From: Leisingera sp. ANG-M7
GTDB lineage: Bacteria > Pseudomonadota > Alphaproteobacteria > Rhodobacterales > Rhodobacteraceae
DNA: 64,000 nucleotides
Direction of reading: 5' to 3'
Assembly: GCF_000813965.1 (NCBI RefSeq)
Contig: NZ_JWLI01000011.1
Location: 1-64,000, forward strand
Below the pieces are notes generated by a model that was not told where the DNA came from, made no database searches, and worked only from the letters and a program-made list of their open reading frames with translations. A program made the position numbers and the translations under genes. Numbering within the stretch: the stretch's first letter is position 1; every line of letters begins with the position of its first letter. Shown in pieces: positions 10,271 to 17,986 of this stretch.

Positions 10271-11131
10271 CTATTCCGCAGCCAGCGGCAGTTCCTCCCG
10301 CCCGATGGCTGCGATTTCCGCCACCACCTGGCGCAACAGCGTCTGCAGCGCATCAAAATCCGCATTGGGGCGGATGTTGGCCTCGTCCATATACAGCGCC
10401 CGGTCGATCTCGATTTGTACCGCATGCTGACGCCGCGACGGGCGGCCATAGGTTTGGGCAATATAGGCACCGGCAAAGGGCGTGTTGCGTGCCACCCGCA
10501 AACCGGCGGCGGCAAAGGCCGCCTCGATCCGGTCCACAACGCCGCCATCCGCAGCCGCCCCGAAGCGGTCGCCCAGCACGATCTCGGGTTTGCCCGCACC
10601 GCGCGGGGCCATCGCGTCGACGGCTTCATGCGGCATCGAATGGCAATCCACCAGAATCGCCTGCCCGAATTGCGCGTGCGCCTGATCCAGCAGCCCTTTC
10701 AGCGCCTGATGGTAGGGATGCCAGCATGTCCGGATCCGCCGCTCTGCCTCCGCCAAAGGCAGCTTGCCGCTGTAGATCGACCGGCCATTGGCCACCACAC
10801 GCGGGATCACCCCAAGACCAGAGGCCACCCGCGGATTCTGGCCGCGCTTCTGCACCCCTTCAATCACCGCCGGGTCCAATTCATCCGGCGAACGGTTCAG
10901 GTCCAGATAGGCCCTTGGCTTCAGGGCCCGAAGCAGCGGCGCCCCAAACTCCGGCGCTGCCCGGAACAGCTGGTCCACAAAGGCATCTTCTGAGCTGCGG
11001 ATCTCTTTCCGCCCCAGAATCGACTGTGCCAGAAAGGAATCGGAATACTCCGCGCCGCTGTGCGGAGAGGCAAAAACCACTGCCGAGGCCAGTTTCTGCG
11101 GGGAAATCACGGAAAACGCTGTATCAGGCAT
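10271..11131 (-). CDS. N-formylglutamate amidohydrolase family protein
   Basis: This 286-residue protein has the FGase fold. Family members hydrolyse N-formylglutamate to formate and glutamate in histidine degradation, although many homologues sit outside hut operons. Visible motifs are the N-terminal FASPHSGAEY, LDLNRSPDELD, ILVDCHSMPHEA and EIDRALYMDE, which carry the metal-binding His, Asp and Glu residues. No hut genes are nearby, so the native substrate could be another N-acyl amino acid. It converges on dinB with 15 bp between stops and faces away from tRNA-Val. I saw no obvious terminator in the short gap. Confidence 0.88.
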   Translation of the reverse strand: MPDTAFSVISPQKLASAVVFASPHSGAEYSDSFLAQSILGRKEIRSSEDAFVDQLFRAAPEFGAPLLRALKPRAYLDLNRSPDELDPAVIEGVQKRGQNPRVASGLGVIPRVVANGRSIYSGKLPLAEAERRIRTCWHPYHQALKGLLDQAHAQFGQAILVDCHSMPHEAVDAMAPRGAGKPEIVLGDRFGAAADGGVVDRIEAAFAAAGLRVARNTPFAGAYIAQTYGRPSRRQHAVQIEIDRALYMDEANIRPNADFDALQTLLRQVVAEIAAIGREELPLAAE

Positions 11132-11195
11132 CCTTGCTCCGGTGCTTCTTGTGCAAGAAACAGCATATCGCGGAAATTTCTGCGGTCAAAAGCTC

Positions 11196-11224
11196 TTGCG
11201 CACGCCGGCGACTCTATTTATAGA
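11196..11224 (+). promoter_or_regulatory. Sigma-70-type promoter for tRNA-Val
   Basis: TTGCGC (11196-11201) and TATAGA (11219-11224) are separated by 17 bp. The predicted start is about 65 bp upstream of the tRNA. No other plus-strand gene lies between, so this promoter most likely drives tRNA-Val and perhaps rpmJ. Confidence 0.55.
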
Positions 11225-11294
11225 CCCCCTCACCGGCGCGGCACCCCGCGCCCCTTTCACTTCTAAGGGGCAGGAACGCAGCGCAGGCCAGAGT

Positions 11295-11369
11295 GGGCGA
11301 TTAGCTCAGCGGTAGAGCACTTCGTTGACATCGAAGGGGTCACAAGTTCGATCCTTGTATCGCCCACCA
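11295..11369 (+). tRNA. tRNA-Val (anticodon GAC)
   Basis: A 75-nt cloverleaf. The acceptor stem pairs GGGCGAT with ATCGCCC and the CCA end is encoded. The D arm is AGCTC-AGCGGTA-GAGC. The anticodon stem CTTCG/CGAAG encloses loop TTGACAT with anticodon GAC (reads GUC). The T arm CAAG-TTCGATC-CTTG is intact. The rpmJ gene follows 79 bp downstream in the same direction. Confidence 0.97.
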
Positions 11370-11448
11370 TTCAATTCACTGCTTCGGCTCCGGCCCAAGC
11401 ACCCGCTAACCCAGGCGCTGGTTCGCGCCGCAGACAAGGAGAGAGACC

Positions 11449-11574
11449 ATGAAGGTCAAGAACTCGCTCCGTTCGCTGAAGAACCGGCACCGCGATTGCC
11501 GGGTTGTGCGCCGTAAAGGCCGCGTGTACGTGATCAACAAGACCCAGCGCAAGTTCAAAGCGCGCCAGGGCTAA
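11449..11574 (+). CDS. rpmJ: 50S ribosomal protein L36, zinc-free form
   Basis: A 41-residue basic protein ([17 protein letters not shown] at the start, [11 protein letters not shown] at the end) of the large ribosomal subunit. It has a single cysteine and lacks the zinc-binding Cys/His set of the classic 37-38-residue L36, so it is the C-minus form. The ATG follows AAGGAGAGA at about 8 bp. It lies outside any ribosomal operon, downstream of tRNA-Val, and is followed within 25 bp by a strong terminator. Confidence 0.95.
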   Translation: MKVKNSLRSLKNRHRDCRVVRRKGRVYVINKTQRKFKARQG

Positions 11575-11596
11575 GATCCGCCACAGCGACATGCAG

Positions 11597-11625
11597 AAAA
11601 CCGCATCATCCGATGCGGTTTTTTT
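11597..11625 (+). terminator. Rho-independent terminator after rpmJ
   Basis: AAAACCGCATC (11597-11607), loop ATCC and GATGCGGTTTT (11612-11622) form a perfect 11-bp stem followed by more T residues. It is 22 bp after the rpmJ stop. Confidence 0.92.
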
Positions 11626-11705
11626 GCGTTTGGGGGGTCAGTTCGGACAAGCGCTGTAAAGACAGCGCGCGTTCAGAGCCTGGCAAGGCAACAGCTGATT
11701 GCGAC

Positions 11706-11728
11706 TTTCTGACTGTTTCAGTCGGAAA
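11706..11728. promoter_or_regulatory. Iron-uptake operator candidate, copy 1
   Basis: TTTCTGACTG, three bases, then CAGTCGGAAA: an inverted repeat with 9 of 10 arm positions matching. It lies about 80 bp upstream of the ferric-binding protein gene. Related copies are at 11755-11777 and 15683-15705, the latter upstream of the iron permease. An iron-responsive repressor site such as the Rhodobacterales iron box is the likely role; the regulator is not in this window. Confidence 0.6.
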
Positions 11729-11754
11729 TTCATTGCATCTCCCGTCAGATGCTT

Positions 11755-11777
11755 TAATCGACTCTTTCAGTCGGAAA
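11755..11777. promoter_or_regulatory. Iron-uptake operator candidate, copy 2
   Basis: The right arm CAGTCGGAAA (11768-11777) and TTT spacer are identical to copy 1. The left arm TAATCGACTC is degenerate but keeps CGACT. It is 49 bp downstream of copy 1 and ends 28 bp before the ATG, where bound repressor would block transcription. Confidence 0.5.
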
Positions 11778-11805
11778 ACTGATCTAACCAAGAACGGGAC
11801 ATCCA

Positions 11806-12822
11806 ATGCTGAAAGCCACAACCGTACTGGCCGGCGCGCTGAGCGCCGCCGTTGCCACCGCCGCTGCTGCCGAAGGCGAGCTGAACATCTACTCCTCGCG
11901 CCATTACGACACCGACGAGCAGCTGTATTCGGACTTCGAAGAGGCCACCGGCATCACCATCAACCGCATCGAGGGCAACGCCGATGAGCTGATCGCCCGG
12001 ATGAACGCCGAGGGCGAAAACTCCCCAGCTGATATCCTGATTACCGTCGACACCTCGCGCCTGACCCGCGCCAAGGAGGCCGGTGTCCTGCAAAGCATCG
12101 ACAGCGACGTGCTGGAGGCCCGGGTTCCGGCCTACCTTCAGGATGAGGACAACCAATGGTTCGGCTTCAGCCAGCGCGCCCGCATCATCTTCTTCGACAA
12201 GGACGGTGTGGCCAACCCGCCGCAGACCTACCTGGATCTGGCAGATCCCGCCTACAAGGGCCAGGTTTGCATCCGCTCGTCCAAGAACACCTATAACCAG
12301 ACTCTGCTGGCTTCCATTGTCACCCACCACGGTGCCGAAAAGGCACGTGAATGGGCCGAAGGCGTGGTCGCCAACATGGCCCGCGATCCGCAAGGCGGCG
12401 ACACTGACCAGATCCGCGGCCTGGTCTCCGGTGAATGCGGTATCGCCGTTGCCAACAGCTATTACTTCGCCCGCTCGATCCGTAAGGAGGTCAAGGGCGT
12501 GTCGGAAAACCGCGATCAGATCGGCTGGCTGTTCCCCTCTCAGAACACCGAAGGCGCGCATATGAACCTTTCGGGCGGCGGCGTGGCCGTGCACGCTCCG
12601 AACAAGGAAAACGCGATCAAGTTCCTGGAGTATCTCTCCGGCGATTCCGCCCAGGCGTATTTCTCCGCCGGCAATGACGAATACCCGGCCGTGTCCGGCG
12701 TCGGCCTGGCCCCCTCGATTGCGGCGCTTGGCCACTTCAAGCCGGATGACGTGAACCTGTCCGAGGTTGCCAAGAACCTGCCCGAGGCACAGAAGATCTT
12801 CAACGACGTCGGCTGGAAGTAA
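11806..12822 (+). CDS. Ferric iron ABC transporter substrate-binding protein
   Basis: This 338-residue FbpA/FutA-type periplasmic protein delivers Fe3+ to an inner-membrane permease. An N-terminal signal peptide ends near residue 22 (AAAA before EGELNIYSSRHYDTD). The paired tyrosines Tyr219 and Tyr220 in IAVANSYYFARS match the iron-coordinating pair of the family, and NIYSSRHYDTDEQLY is the usual start of the mature fold. Two inverted-repeat operators lie upstream and a hairpin terminator follows. The matching permease is at 13963-15642 on the other strand, with a CobW-type gene between them. No ATPase for this transporter is in the window, so it must be encoded elsewhere or shared. Confidence 0.93.
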   Translation: MLKATTVLAGALSAAVATAAAAEGELNIYSSRHYDTDEQLYSDFEEATGITINRIEGNADELIARMNAEGENSPADILITVDTSRLTRAKEAGVLQSIDSDVLEARVPAYLQDEDNQWFGFSQRARIIFFDKDGVANPPQTYLDLADPAYKGQVCIRSSKNTYNQTLLASIVTHHGAEKAREWAEGVVANMARDPQGGDTDQIRGLVSGECGIAVANSYYFARSIRKEVKGVSENRDQIGWLFPSQNTEGAHMNLSGGGVAVHAPNKENAIKFLEYLSGDSAQAYFSAGNDEYPAVSGVGLAPSIAALGHFKPDDVNLSEVAKNLPEAQKIFNDVGWK

Positions 12823-12848
12823 GTCCTGGCCGGAAAAGCGGATTCAGC

Positions 12849-12879
12849 ATGGCGCGGGGCCTCTCCGCGCCATTTTCTT
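12849..12879 (+). terminator. Terminator after the ferric-binding protein gene
   Basis: ATGGCGCGG (12849-12857), a 7-base loop and CCGCGCCAT (12865-12873) form a perfect 9-bp stem followed by TTTTCTT, 27 bp after the stop codon. Confidence 0.82.
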
Positions 12880-13039
12880 AATCCGCTCCTCCCCAAGCCG
12901 TCCGGCTTCCAGGCACCCCATTGGCCGGAGCCAGCTGTTCCGCGGGGCCAGGCCGCGCCCATTCAGCTTTCACTAGACCCGGCACCACATCGCGCCTATA
13001 GCTGCCTGCGCATTGAAAAATGTCGTTTTGGGAGGAATC

Positions 13040-13084
13040 ATGCGGTTGAACGGACGTCTCACCCTAAAGGGTCAGAGCGCATGA
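13040..13084 (+). CDS. Possible 14-residue leader peptide overlapping the CobW-type start
   Basis: A short frame, MRLNGRLTLKGQSA, begins with ATG right after GGGAGGAATC, a far better ribosome site than the one before the downstream gene. Its TGA overlaps the downstream ATG as ATGA. This geometry suits translational coupling. Residues are not enriched for one amino acid, so attenuation by a specific tRNA is not obvious. It could instead be an accidental frame. Confidence 0.4.
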   Translation: MRLNGRLTLKGQSA

Positions 13085-13941
13085 ACAGGCTGCCGGTCAC
13101 AATCATCAGCGGCTATCTGGGCGCTGGCAAGACCACCCTGATCAACCGCCTCCTGGCAGAAGACCACGGGCTGAAACTGGCGGTGATCGTCAACGATTTC
13201 GGCGCCGTCAACATTGATGACGCGCTGATCCGGGAAACCGATGGCGGCAAGATTGCCCTGACCAACGGCTGCGTTTGCTGCACCATGGGCGATGACCTTG
13301 CGCTGGCCCTGCGCGAGGTGCTGAACCGCCCTGAGCGCCCGGACCACCTGGTGATCGAGGCCAGCGGCATCTCCGACCCGGTTGCCATCGCCAATTCGGT
13401 CCTGAATGAATCCGGCCTCAGCTACGGCGGCATTGTCTCCCTGGTGGATGCAGAAAATGCCGCAACCCTGCTGAATGACCCGCTGCTTGCACCGCAGGCA
13501 GAACAACAGATCCGCGCCGCAGACCTGGTGATTGCCACCAAATGCGACGGGATCGGTGATCCGCTCGCTGCGCTGCTCGACAAGGCCGGCGCCCGCACCC
13601 CTACGGTGCTGAACGGCTCACCCGTGGCAGAGCTGCTGTTCGACGTGGTGCCGCTGCCCAAGGGCCGCGCGGTTGCGGCGCATCCGGCCTACACCACCTG
13701 GCAGCACCGCAGCGGCACCGTTCTGGACCGCCGCGCCCTTGGTGACAAACTGGCAGAACGCCCTGCCGGGCTTTACCGGATGAAGGGCTTTGTACTGACC
13801 AGCGGCGGTGCCTATGAGCTGCATGTGGTGGGCCGCCATGTTGAAGCGAAACGCTGCGAGGCGGAGGAAACGCTCCTGGTCGGCCTTGGCCCGGCCAACC
13901 GGGTTTCCCGCGAAGAAATAGAGGCGTGGTGGGTGGCATAG
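13081..13941 (+). CDS. CobW/COG0523-family GTPase (putative metal chaperone)
   Basis: This 286-residue G3E-family P-loop GTPase has Walker A GYLGAGKTT (11-19), the metal-binding CxCC motif in NGCVCCTM (Cys64, Cys66, Cys67), Walker B-like HLVIEASG and the base motif TKCD. COG0523 members insert or traffic Zn, Co or Fe. The C-terminal domain is short (YRMKGFVLTSGGAYELHVVGRHVEAKR), giving a protein below the usual 320-400 residues. It lies between two halves of an iron transporter. That suggests an iron- or metal-linked role, but no operator like those of its neighbours was found directly upstream. It may be translated through coupling to a 14-codon leader, and it ends 21 bp from the converging permease stop. 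Confidence 0.88.
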   Translation: MNRLPVTIISGYLGAGKTTLINRLLAEDHGLKLAVIVNDFGAVNIDDALIRETDGGKIALTNGCVCCTMGDDLALALREVLNRPERPDHLVIEASGISDPVAIANSVLNESGLSYGGIVSLVDAENAATLLNDPLLAPQAEQQIRAADLVIATKCDGIGDPLAALLDKAGARTPTVLNGSPVAELLFDVVPLPKGRAVAAHPAYTTWQHRSGTVLDRRALGDKLAERPAGLYRMKGFVLTSGGAYELHVVGRHVEAKRCEAEETLLVGLGPANRVSREEIEAWWVA

Positions 13942-13962
13942 ACCGCCCCAAGCCGCCGCACT

Positions 13963-15642
13963 CTACCGCCGCCGCCCCACCTGGCGGCAGATCAGGATCA
14001 CCGGCAGCAGCCCCACCGCCATGATCACCAGAGACGGCACAGCGGCGCCTTCCAGCCGTTCGTCCGCCGCCAGCCTGTGCGCCTGCACCGCCAGCGTGTC
14101 GAAATTGAAGGGCCGCATGATCAATGTCGCGGGCAGCTCCTTCATGACATCGACAAAGACAATCAGCAGCGCTGTCAGCAGGCTGGGCGTCAAGATCGGC
14201 AGATGCACGCGGCGCAGCATCCCCATCGGTCCCTGCCCCAGCGACCGCGCAGCCGCATCCATGTTGGAATGCATCGTCGCCTGCCCGCCCTCATAGGCGC
14301 CAAGCGCCGCCGCCATGAACCGCACGCCATAGGCCGCAACCAGCAGCCAGATCGAACCGGTGACCAGCAGGCCAGTGCGGATGCCGAAGGCTTCGCGCAT
14401 CCAGCCATCCAGCGCGTTGTCAAACGCCGCAAAGGGTACGATCAGCCCCACCGCAATCACCCCGCCCGGCACCGCATAACCCAGCCGCGCGAAATAGGCC
14501 GCGGCAGCAGACACCCGGCCGGGCCGCAGCCGCTGGTAAAAGCCGAGGCACACCGCCGCCGCCACGGTCAGCACTGCCGCCGCCGTGGCCAAAGTGATCG
14601 AATTGGTGGTGAAATCGATGTAGCGGCGGCTGAACAAGTTCTGTTCGGAGTCAAAGCTCATCGCAAACAGCACCGCCACCGGCAGCAGAAAACCCAGCAC
14701 CACCGGCACCGCGCAGAAGAACACGGCCACCGCCGCCTTGATCCCGCTCAGCTCTGCCGGCGGCATCTGGTTGTGGTGCTTGCCCGCGTGGTGGTATTTC
14801 GCCCGCCCGCGCGTCGCCCGCTCCACCACCGCAAGCGTCAGCGCGAACCCCAGCAGGCACAGCGCCAGCTGCGCCGCTCCACCGCGGTCGCCCAGCGAGA
14901 ACCAGCTGGTATAGATGCCGGTGGCAAAGGTCTGCACCCCGAAGTAGCTAACCGTGCCAAAGTCCGCGATGGTCTCCATCACCGCCAACAAAACGCCCGA
15001 GGCAATGGCCGGCCGCGCCATCGGAAGGCTGACCAGCCAAAACGCCTGCCAGGAGTTCTTGCCAAGCGCGCGTGCCGCCAGGAAGGCGCCTGCGCTTTGC
15101 TGCATGAAGGCGGCCCGCGCCAGCAGATAAACATAGGGGTACAGCACCAGCACCAGCATCGCCGCCGCCCCGCCAGTGGAACGGATCTCCGGGAACCAGT
15201 AGTCCCGCGGCCCCCAGCCCGTCACCTCGCGCAAGGCGGATTGCACGATGCCGGGGTGATCCAGGATGTGGGTATAGGCATAAGCCAGCACATAGGCTGG
15301 AAAGGCCAGCGGCAGCACCAGCGCCACCTCCAACAGCCGGACACCGGGGAACCGCGTCATCGTCACCAGCCAGGCCGCCCCGGTTCCGATGGCAAAGGTT
15401 CCCAGCCCCACCAGAGCCACCAGGGCCAGCGTCGTCAGCGAGTACCCCGGCAACACGGTCTCAGCCAGATGGCGGATGGTTTCCGTGCCGCCAAAGGCCG
15501 CCGCCAGCGCCACCGCCACCATCGGCAGCAGGCAGGACAGCGCCACAGCCCAGGCCAGCACGGCAAAGACCCCGCCCCCGGTCCTGCCGCCGCGGCGGCG
15601 CCCGTGCGGCGCGTATTCTATGGGATCATTGGCAGCGGTCAT
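13963..15642 (-). CDS. Ferric iron ABC transporter permease, fused two-domain FbpB type
   Basis: This 559-residue inner-membrane protein has two MetI-like permease halves in one chain, about 12 hydrophobic segments in all, as in FbpB/SfuB iron transporters. The EAA-loop regions that dock the ATPase are visible: ARALGKNSWQAFWLVSLPMARPA in the first half and AARSLGQGPMGMLRRVHLPIL in the second. It moves Fe3+ from the periplasmic binding protein into the cytoplasm. An inverted-repeat site like those before the binding protein lies 41 bp upstream at 15683-15705, so both parts should respond to the same iron regulator despite being separate units. No cognate ATPase gene is present nearby. Confidence 0.93.
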   Translation of the reverse strand: MTAANDPIEYAPHGRRRGGRTGGGVFAVLAWAVALSCLLPMVAVALAAAFGGTETIRHLAETVLPGYSLTTLALVALVGLGTFAIGTGAAWLVTMTRFPGVRLLEVALVLPLAFPAYVLAYAYTHILDHPGIVQSALREVTGWGPRDYWFPEIRSTGGAAAMLVLVLYPYVYLLARAAFMQQSAGAFLAARALGKNSWQAFWLVSLPMARPAIASGVLLAVMETIADFGTVSYFGVQTFATGIYTSWFSLGDRGGAAQLALCLLGFALTLAVVERATRGRAKYHHAGKHHNQMPPAELSGIKAAVAVFFCAVPVVLGFLLPVAVLFAMSFDSEQNLFSRRYIDFTTNSITLATAAAVLTVAAAVCLGFYQRLRPGRVSAAAAYFARLGYAVPGGVIAVGLIVPFAAFDNALDGWMREAFGIRTGLLVTGSIWLLVAAYGVRFMAAALGAYEGGQATMHSNMDAAARSLGQGPMGMLRRVHLPILTPSLLTALLIVFVDVMKELPATLIMRPFNFDTLAVQAHRLAADERLEGAAVPSLVIMAVGLLPVILICRQVGRRR

Positions 15643-15682
15643 GTGCGGCAGTCTGGGTCCAGCTGATAGGTCTCACCGCCCT

Positions 15683-15705
15683 ATTTCGACTATTCCAGTC
15701 AGAAA
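15683..15705. promoter_or_regulatory. Iron-uptake operator candidate, copy 3
   Basis: CAGTCAGAAA (15696-15705) preceded by ATTTCGACTATTC matches the copies at 11706 and 11755, especially the CGACT...CAGTC core with the same 23-bp frame. It is 41 bp upstream of the permease start, supporting co-regulation with the binding protein. Confidence 0.5.
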
Positions 15706-15740
15706 TTCCAGCCGAAAGCGCGGCACGGACCGGCCCTTCC

Positions 15741-15774
15741 AAAACAGCAAACGGGCGCCGGATAAAGGCGCCCG
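15741..15774 (-). terminator. Terminator of the PaaK/Liv unit
   Basis: On the minus strand CGGGCGCC, a 7-base loop and GGCGCCCG form a perfect 8-bp stem followed by TTTGCTGTTTT. It lies 23 bp after the PaaK-like stop codon. Confidence 0.75.
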
Positions 15775-15797
15775 CATCAACTGCTTCCATGACGGTC

Positions 15798-17015
15798 TCA
15801 GTCGTAGGTCCGCTGATCCTCGATCACCAGACCGTCCTTGGGCAGCGCATCCGGCGCCACCACCTCGACCTTGCCCTTGAGCTTCAGCACCTCGGCCACT
15901 GACCGGGCAAAGGCCGCCTCATCACCGCCCTTGGCTTCGATCTGCACAGTCATCGCATCCATCTCGCCATCGCGGCTGGCAATCACCCGCGCCTTGACGA
16001 TCTCGTCATGCTTCTCAACCAGCGCCGCCACCTGCTCCGGGCGCACAAACATGCCCTTGATCTTGGTGGTCTGATCGGCGCGTCCCATCCAGCCCTTGAT
16101 CCGCATGTTGGTGCGGCCGCAGGGCGAGACACCCGGCATAACCGCCGACAGATCACCAGTGGCAAAGCGGATTAGCGGGTAATCGGGATTGAGCGTTGTC
16201 ACCACAACCTCGCCGACCTCACCCGCCGCCACCGGGTTACCGGTGCCGGGGGTGACGATCTCGACGATCACATGCTCGTCGACAATCATCCCCTCCATCG
16301 CCGGGCTTTCATAGGCGATATTGCCCAGATCGGCTGTGGCATAGCACTGCAGGCAGGAAATTCCGCGGTCGGCATATTCCTGGCGCAAGCTGGGGAACAG
16401 TGCGCCGCCGCCCACCGCGGCCTTGGAGAACATCAGCTCCACACCCATCGCATCGGCCTTGTCCAGGATCACTTTCAGGTAATCCGGTGTCCCGGCGTAA
16501 GCGGTGGCACCCACATCATGCGCCGCCGTCACCTGCAGTTCGGTCTGGCCGGTGCCAGCCGGCAGCACCGCTGCGCCAACCGCTCGTGCCCCGTTTTCAA
16601 AGATCATGCCTGCAGGCGTCAGATGATAGCCAAAGCAGTTCTGCACAACATCGCCTTGGCCGATGCCAGCAGCATTCAGGAACCGCCCCATCCGCCACCA
16701 GTCGCCGTCCACCCCGCCCGGCTCATAAATCGGGCCCGGGCTCTGGAAGATATGGGCAAAGCCGGTTGCAGGCTTCACCGTGAAGCCGCCAAAAGGCGGA
16801 TGCGCGGCTTGGGCGCGGCTCAGCTCGGATTTTCGCAGCACCGGCAATGAAGCCAGCGCTCCTGCCGAGGTCACCGCAGCCGGGTCCACCCCGTCCAGCA
16901 GGCTGGCGTAGCCGGGGGCGGACTTGGCGCGGGCGATCTGCTCCGGCAGCGCCTGGGCCAGGCCGGCGGCGCGCTCGTCTTCGCTGCGGGTTTCAAGCGT
17001 ATCAAAAAAGCTCAT
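15798..17015 (-). CDS. Phenylacetate-CoA ligase-like AMP-forming acyl-CoA ligase
   Basis: This 405-residue adenylate-forming enzyme of the PaaK type would activate an aromatic or other carboxylic acid to its CoA thioester. Family features include LPVLRKSEL near the start, FQSPGPIYEPGG (a variant of the nucleotide loop, not the canonical SSGTTG), the Y-A-T-A-D segment in CLQCYATADLG, and the C-terminal LIRFATGDLS and GRADQTTKIKGMFV motifs. I prefer the ATG at 17015 because GGGGAGA precedes it; the alternative at 17045 overlaps livF and lacks a site. It is the last gene of the Liv-type unit, so its substrate is probably what the transporter imports. No paa genes are present, so phenylacetate itself is not established. 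Confidence 0.85.
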   Translation of the reverse strand: MSFFDTLETRSEDERAAGLAQALPEQIARAKSAPGYASLLDGVDPAAVTSAGALASLPVLRKSELSRAQAAHPPFGGFTVKPATGFAHIFQSPGPIYEPGGVDGDWWRMGRFLNAAGIGQGDVVQNCFGYHLTPAGMIFENGARAVGAAVLPAGTGQTELQVTAAHDVGATAYAGTPDYLKVILDKADAMGVELMFSKAAVGGGALFPSLRQEYADRGISCLQCYATADLGNIAYESPAMEGMIVDEHVIVEIVTPGTGNPVAAGEVGEVVVTTLNPDYPLIRFATGDLSAVMPGVSPCGRTNMRIKGWMGRADQTTKIKGMFVRPEQVAALVEKHDEIVKARVIASRDGEMDAMTVQIEAKGGDEAAFARSVAEVLKLKGKVEVVAPDALPKDGLVIEDQRTYD

Positions 17016-17032
17016 CACTTCGTCTCCCCGCA

Positions 17033-17872
17033 TCAGCTCAGCCACCTCTTGCGGCGGCGGTAGGACCGCACGTCGCGGAAGCTCTTGCGCCCTTCATCCG
17101 ACATGCCGAGATAGAATTCCTTCACATCCGGGTTCTCCCGCAGCTCCGCCGCGGGGCCGTCCATCACCACCCGGCCCGATTCCAGGATGTAGCCGTAATG
17201 GGCATAGCGCAGGGCAACGTTGGTGTTCTGCTCGGCCAGCAGGAAAGTCACGCCCTCCTGCTCGTTGATCGATTTCACGATCTCGAAAATCTGCTCCACC
17301 AGCTGCGGCGCCAGGCCCATCGACGGCTCGTCCAGCAGGATCGTCTCCGGCCGCGACATCAGCGCCCGGCCCATCGCCACCATCTGCTGCTCGCCGCCGG
17401 AGGTATAACCAGCTTGCGACTTGCGGCGCTCCTTCAGGCGCGGGAAATAGTGATAGACCATCTCCAGGTCTTTCTGAATGTCGGCACCGCTGTCGCGGCG
17501 GGTATAGGCGCCGGTCAGCAGGTTTTCCTCCACCGTCAGGTGCTCAAAGCAGTGGCGGCCCTCCATCACCTGGATCACGCCCTTTTTCACCAGCTCCGCC
17601 GGGTCCTGCTCATGAACATGCGCGCCGCGGTACTTGATCGAACCCTTGGTGACCTCACCGCGTTCCGAATGCAGCAGGTTCGAGATTGCCTTGAGCGTCG
17701 TGGTTTTACCGGCCCCGTTGCCGCCCAGCAGCGCCGTGATGCCGCCCTTTGGCACATTCAGGCTCACGCCCTTCAAAACGAGGATCACGTGATTGTAGAT
17801 CACCTCGATATTGTTGACCTCCAGCAGGGTCTCGGCCTGCACCTCGGCGGTGTTCGCTGCATCCAGCATCAA
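17033..17872 (-). CDS. Liv-type ABC transporter ATPase, LivF-like
   Basis: A 279-residue ATP-binding subunit of a branched-chain amino acid-type importer. Walker A is GGNGAGKTT, the ABC signature is TSGGEQQMVAMGRAL, Walker B is ETILLDEPSMGLAP, and the H-loop region is LLAEQNTNVAL; the order is standard. A C-terminal extension rich in Arg and Lys follows the fold. The start could be either of two adjacent ATGs. It pairs with the LivG-like ATPase at 22329, which in this cluster lies on the far side of the binding protein and permeases. The PaaK-like gene begins 17 bp downstream. Confidence 0.92.
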   Translation of the reverse strand: MMLDAANTAEVQAETLLEVNNIEVIYNHVILVLKGVSLNVPKGGITALLGGNGAGKTTTLKAISNLLHSERGEVTKGSIKYRGAHVHEQDPAELVKKGVIQVMEGRHCFEHLTVEENLLTGAYTRRDSGADIQKDLEMVYHYFPRLKERRKSQAGYTSGGEQQMVAMGRALMSRPETILLDEPSMGLAPQLVEQIFEIVKSINEQEGVTFLLAEQNTNVALRYAHYGYILESGRVVMDGPAAELRENPDVKEFYLGMSDEGRKSFRDVRSYRRRKRWLS

Positions 17873-17986
17873 AGCGTATCCTCATGCCTGTCCCGGTTCT
17901 TGTCCGGGACCCTGTTTGCGTGGCGCGGCGGCTCCCCGCCGCACCGTTTGTTCCCGGCCCCGCCAAGGCAGGGCCGGAGAGAGCCC

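Noticed and set aside
10271-11131. Histidine-degradation gene hutG
   Set aside because: The family match is good but no hutU, hutH or hutI is near, so the pathway name is not justified.
14077-15666. A 529-codon plus-strand frame opposite the iron permease
   Set aside because: It is rich in Gln, Arg and His as expected of an antisense frame of hydrophobic helices, with no recognisable domain.
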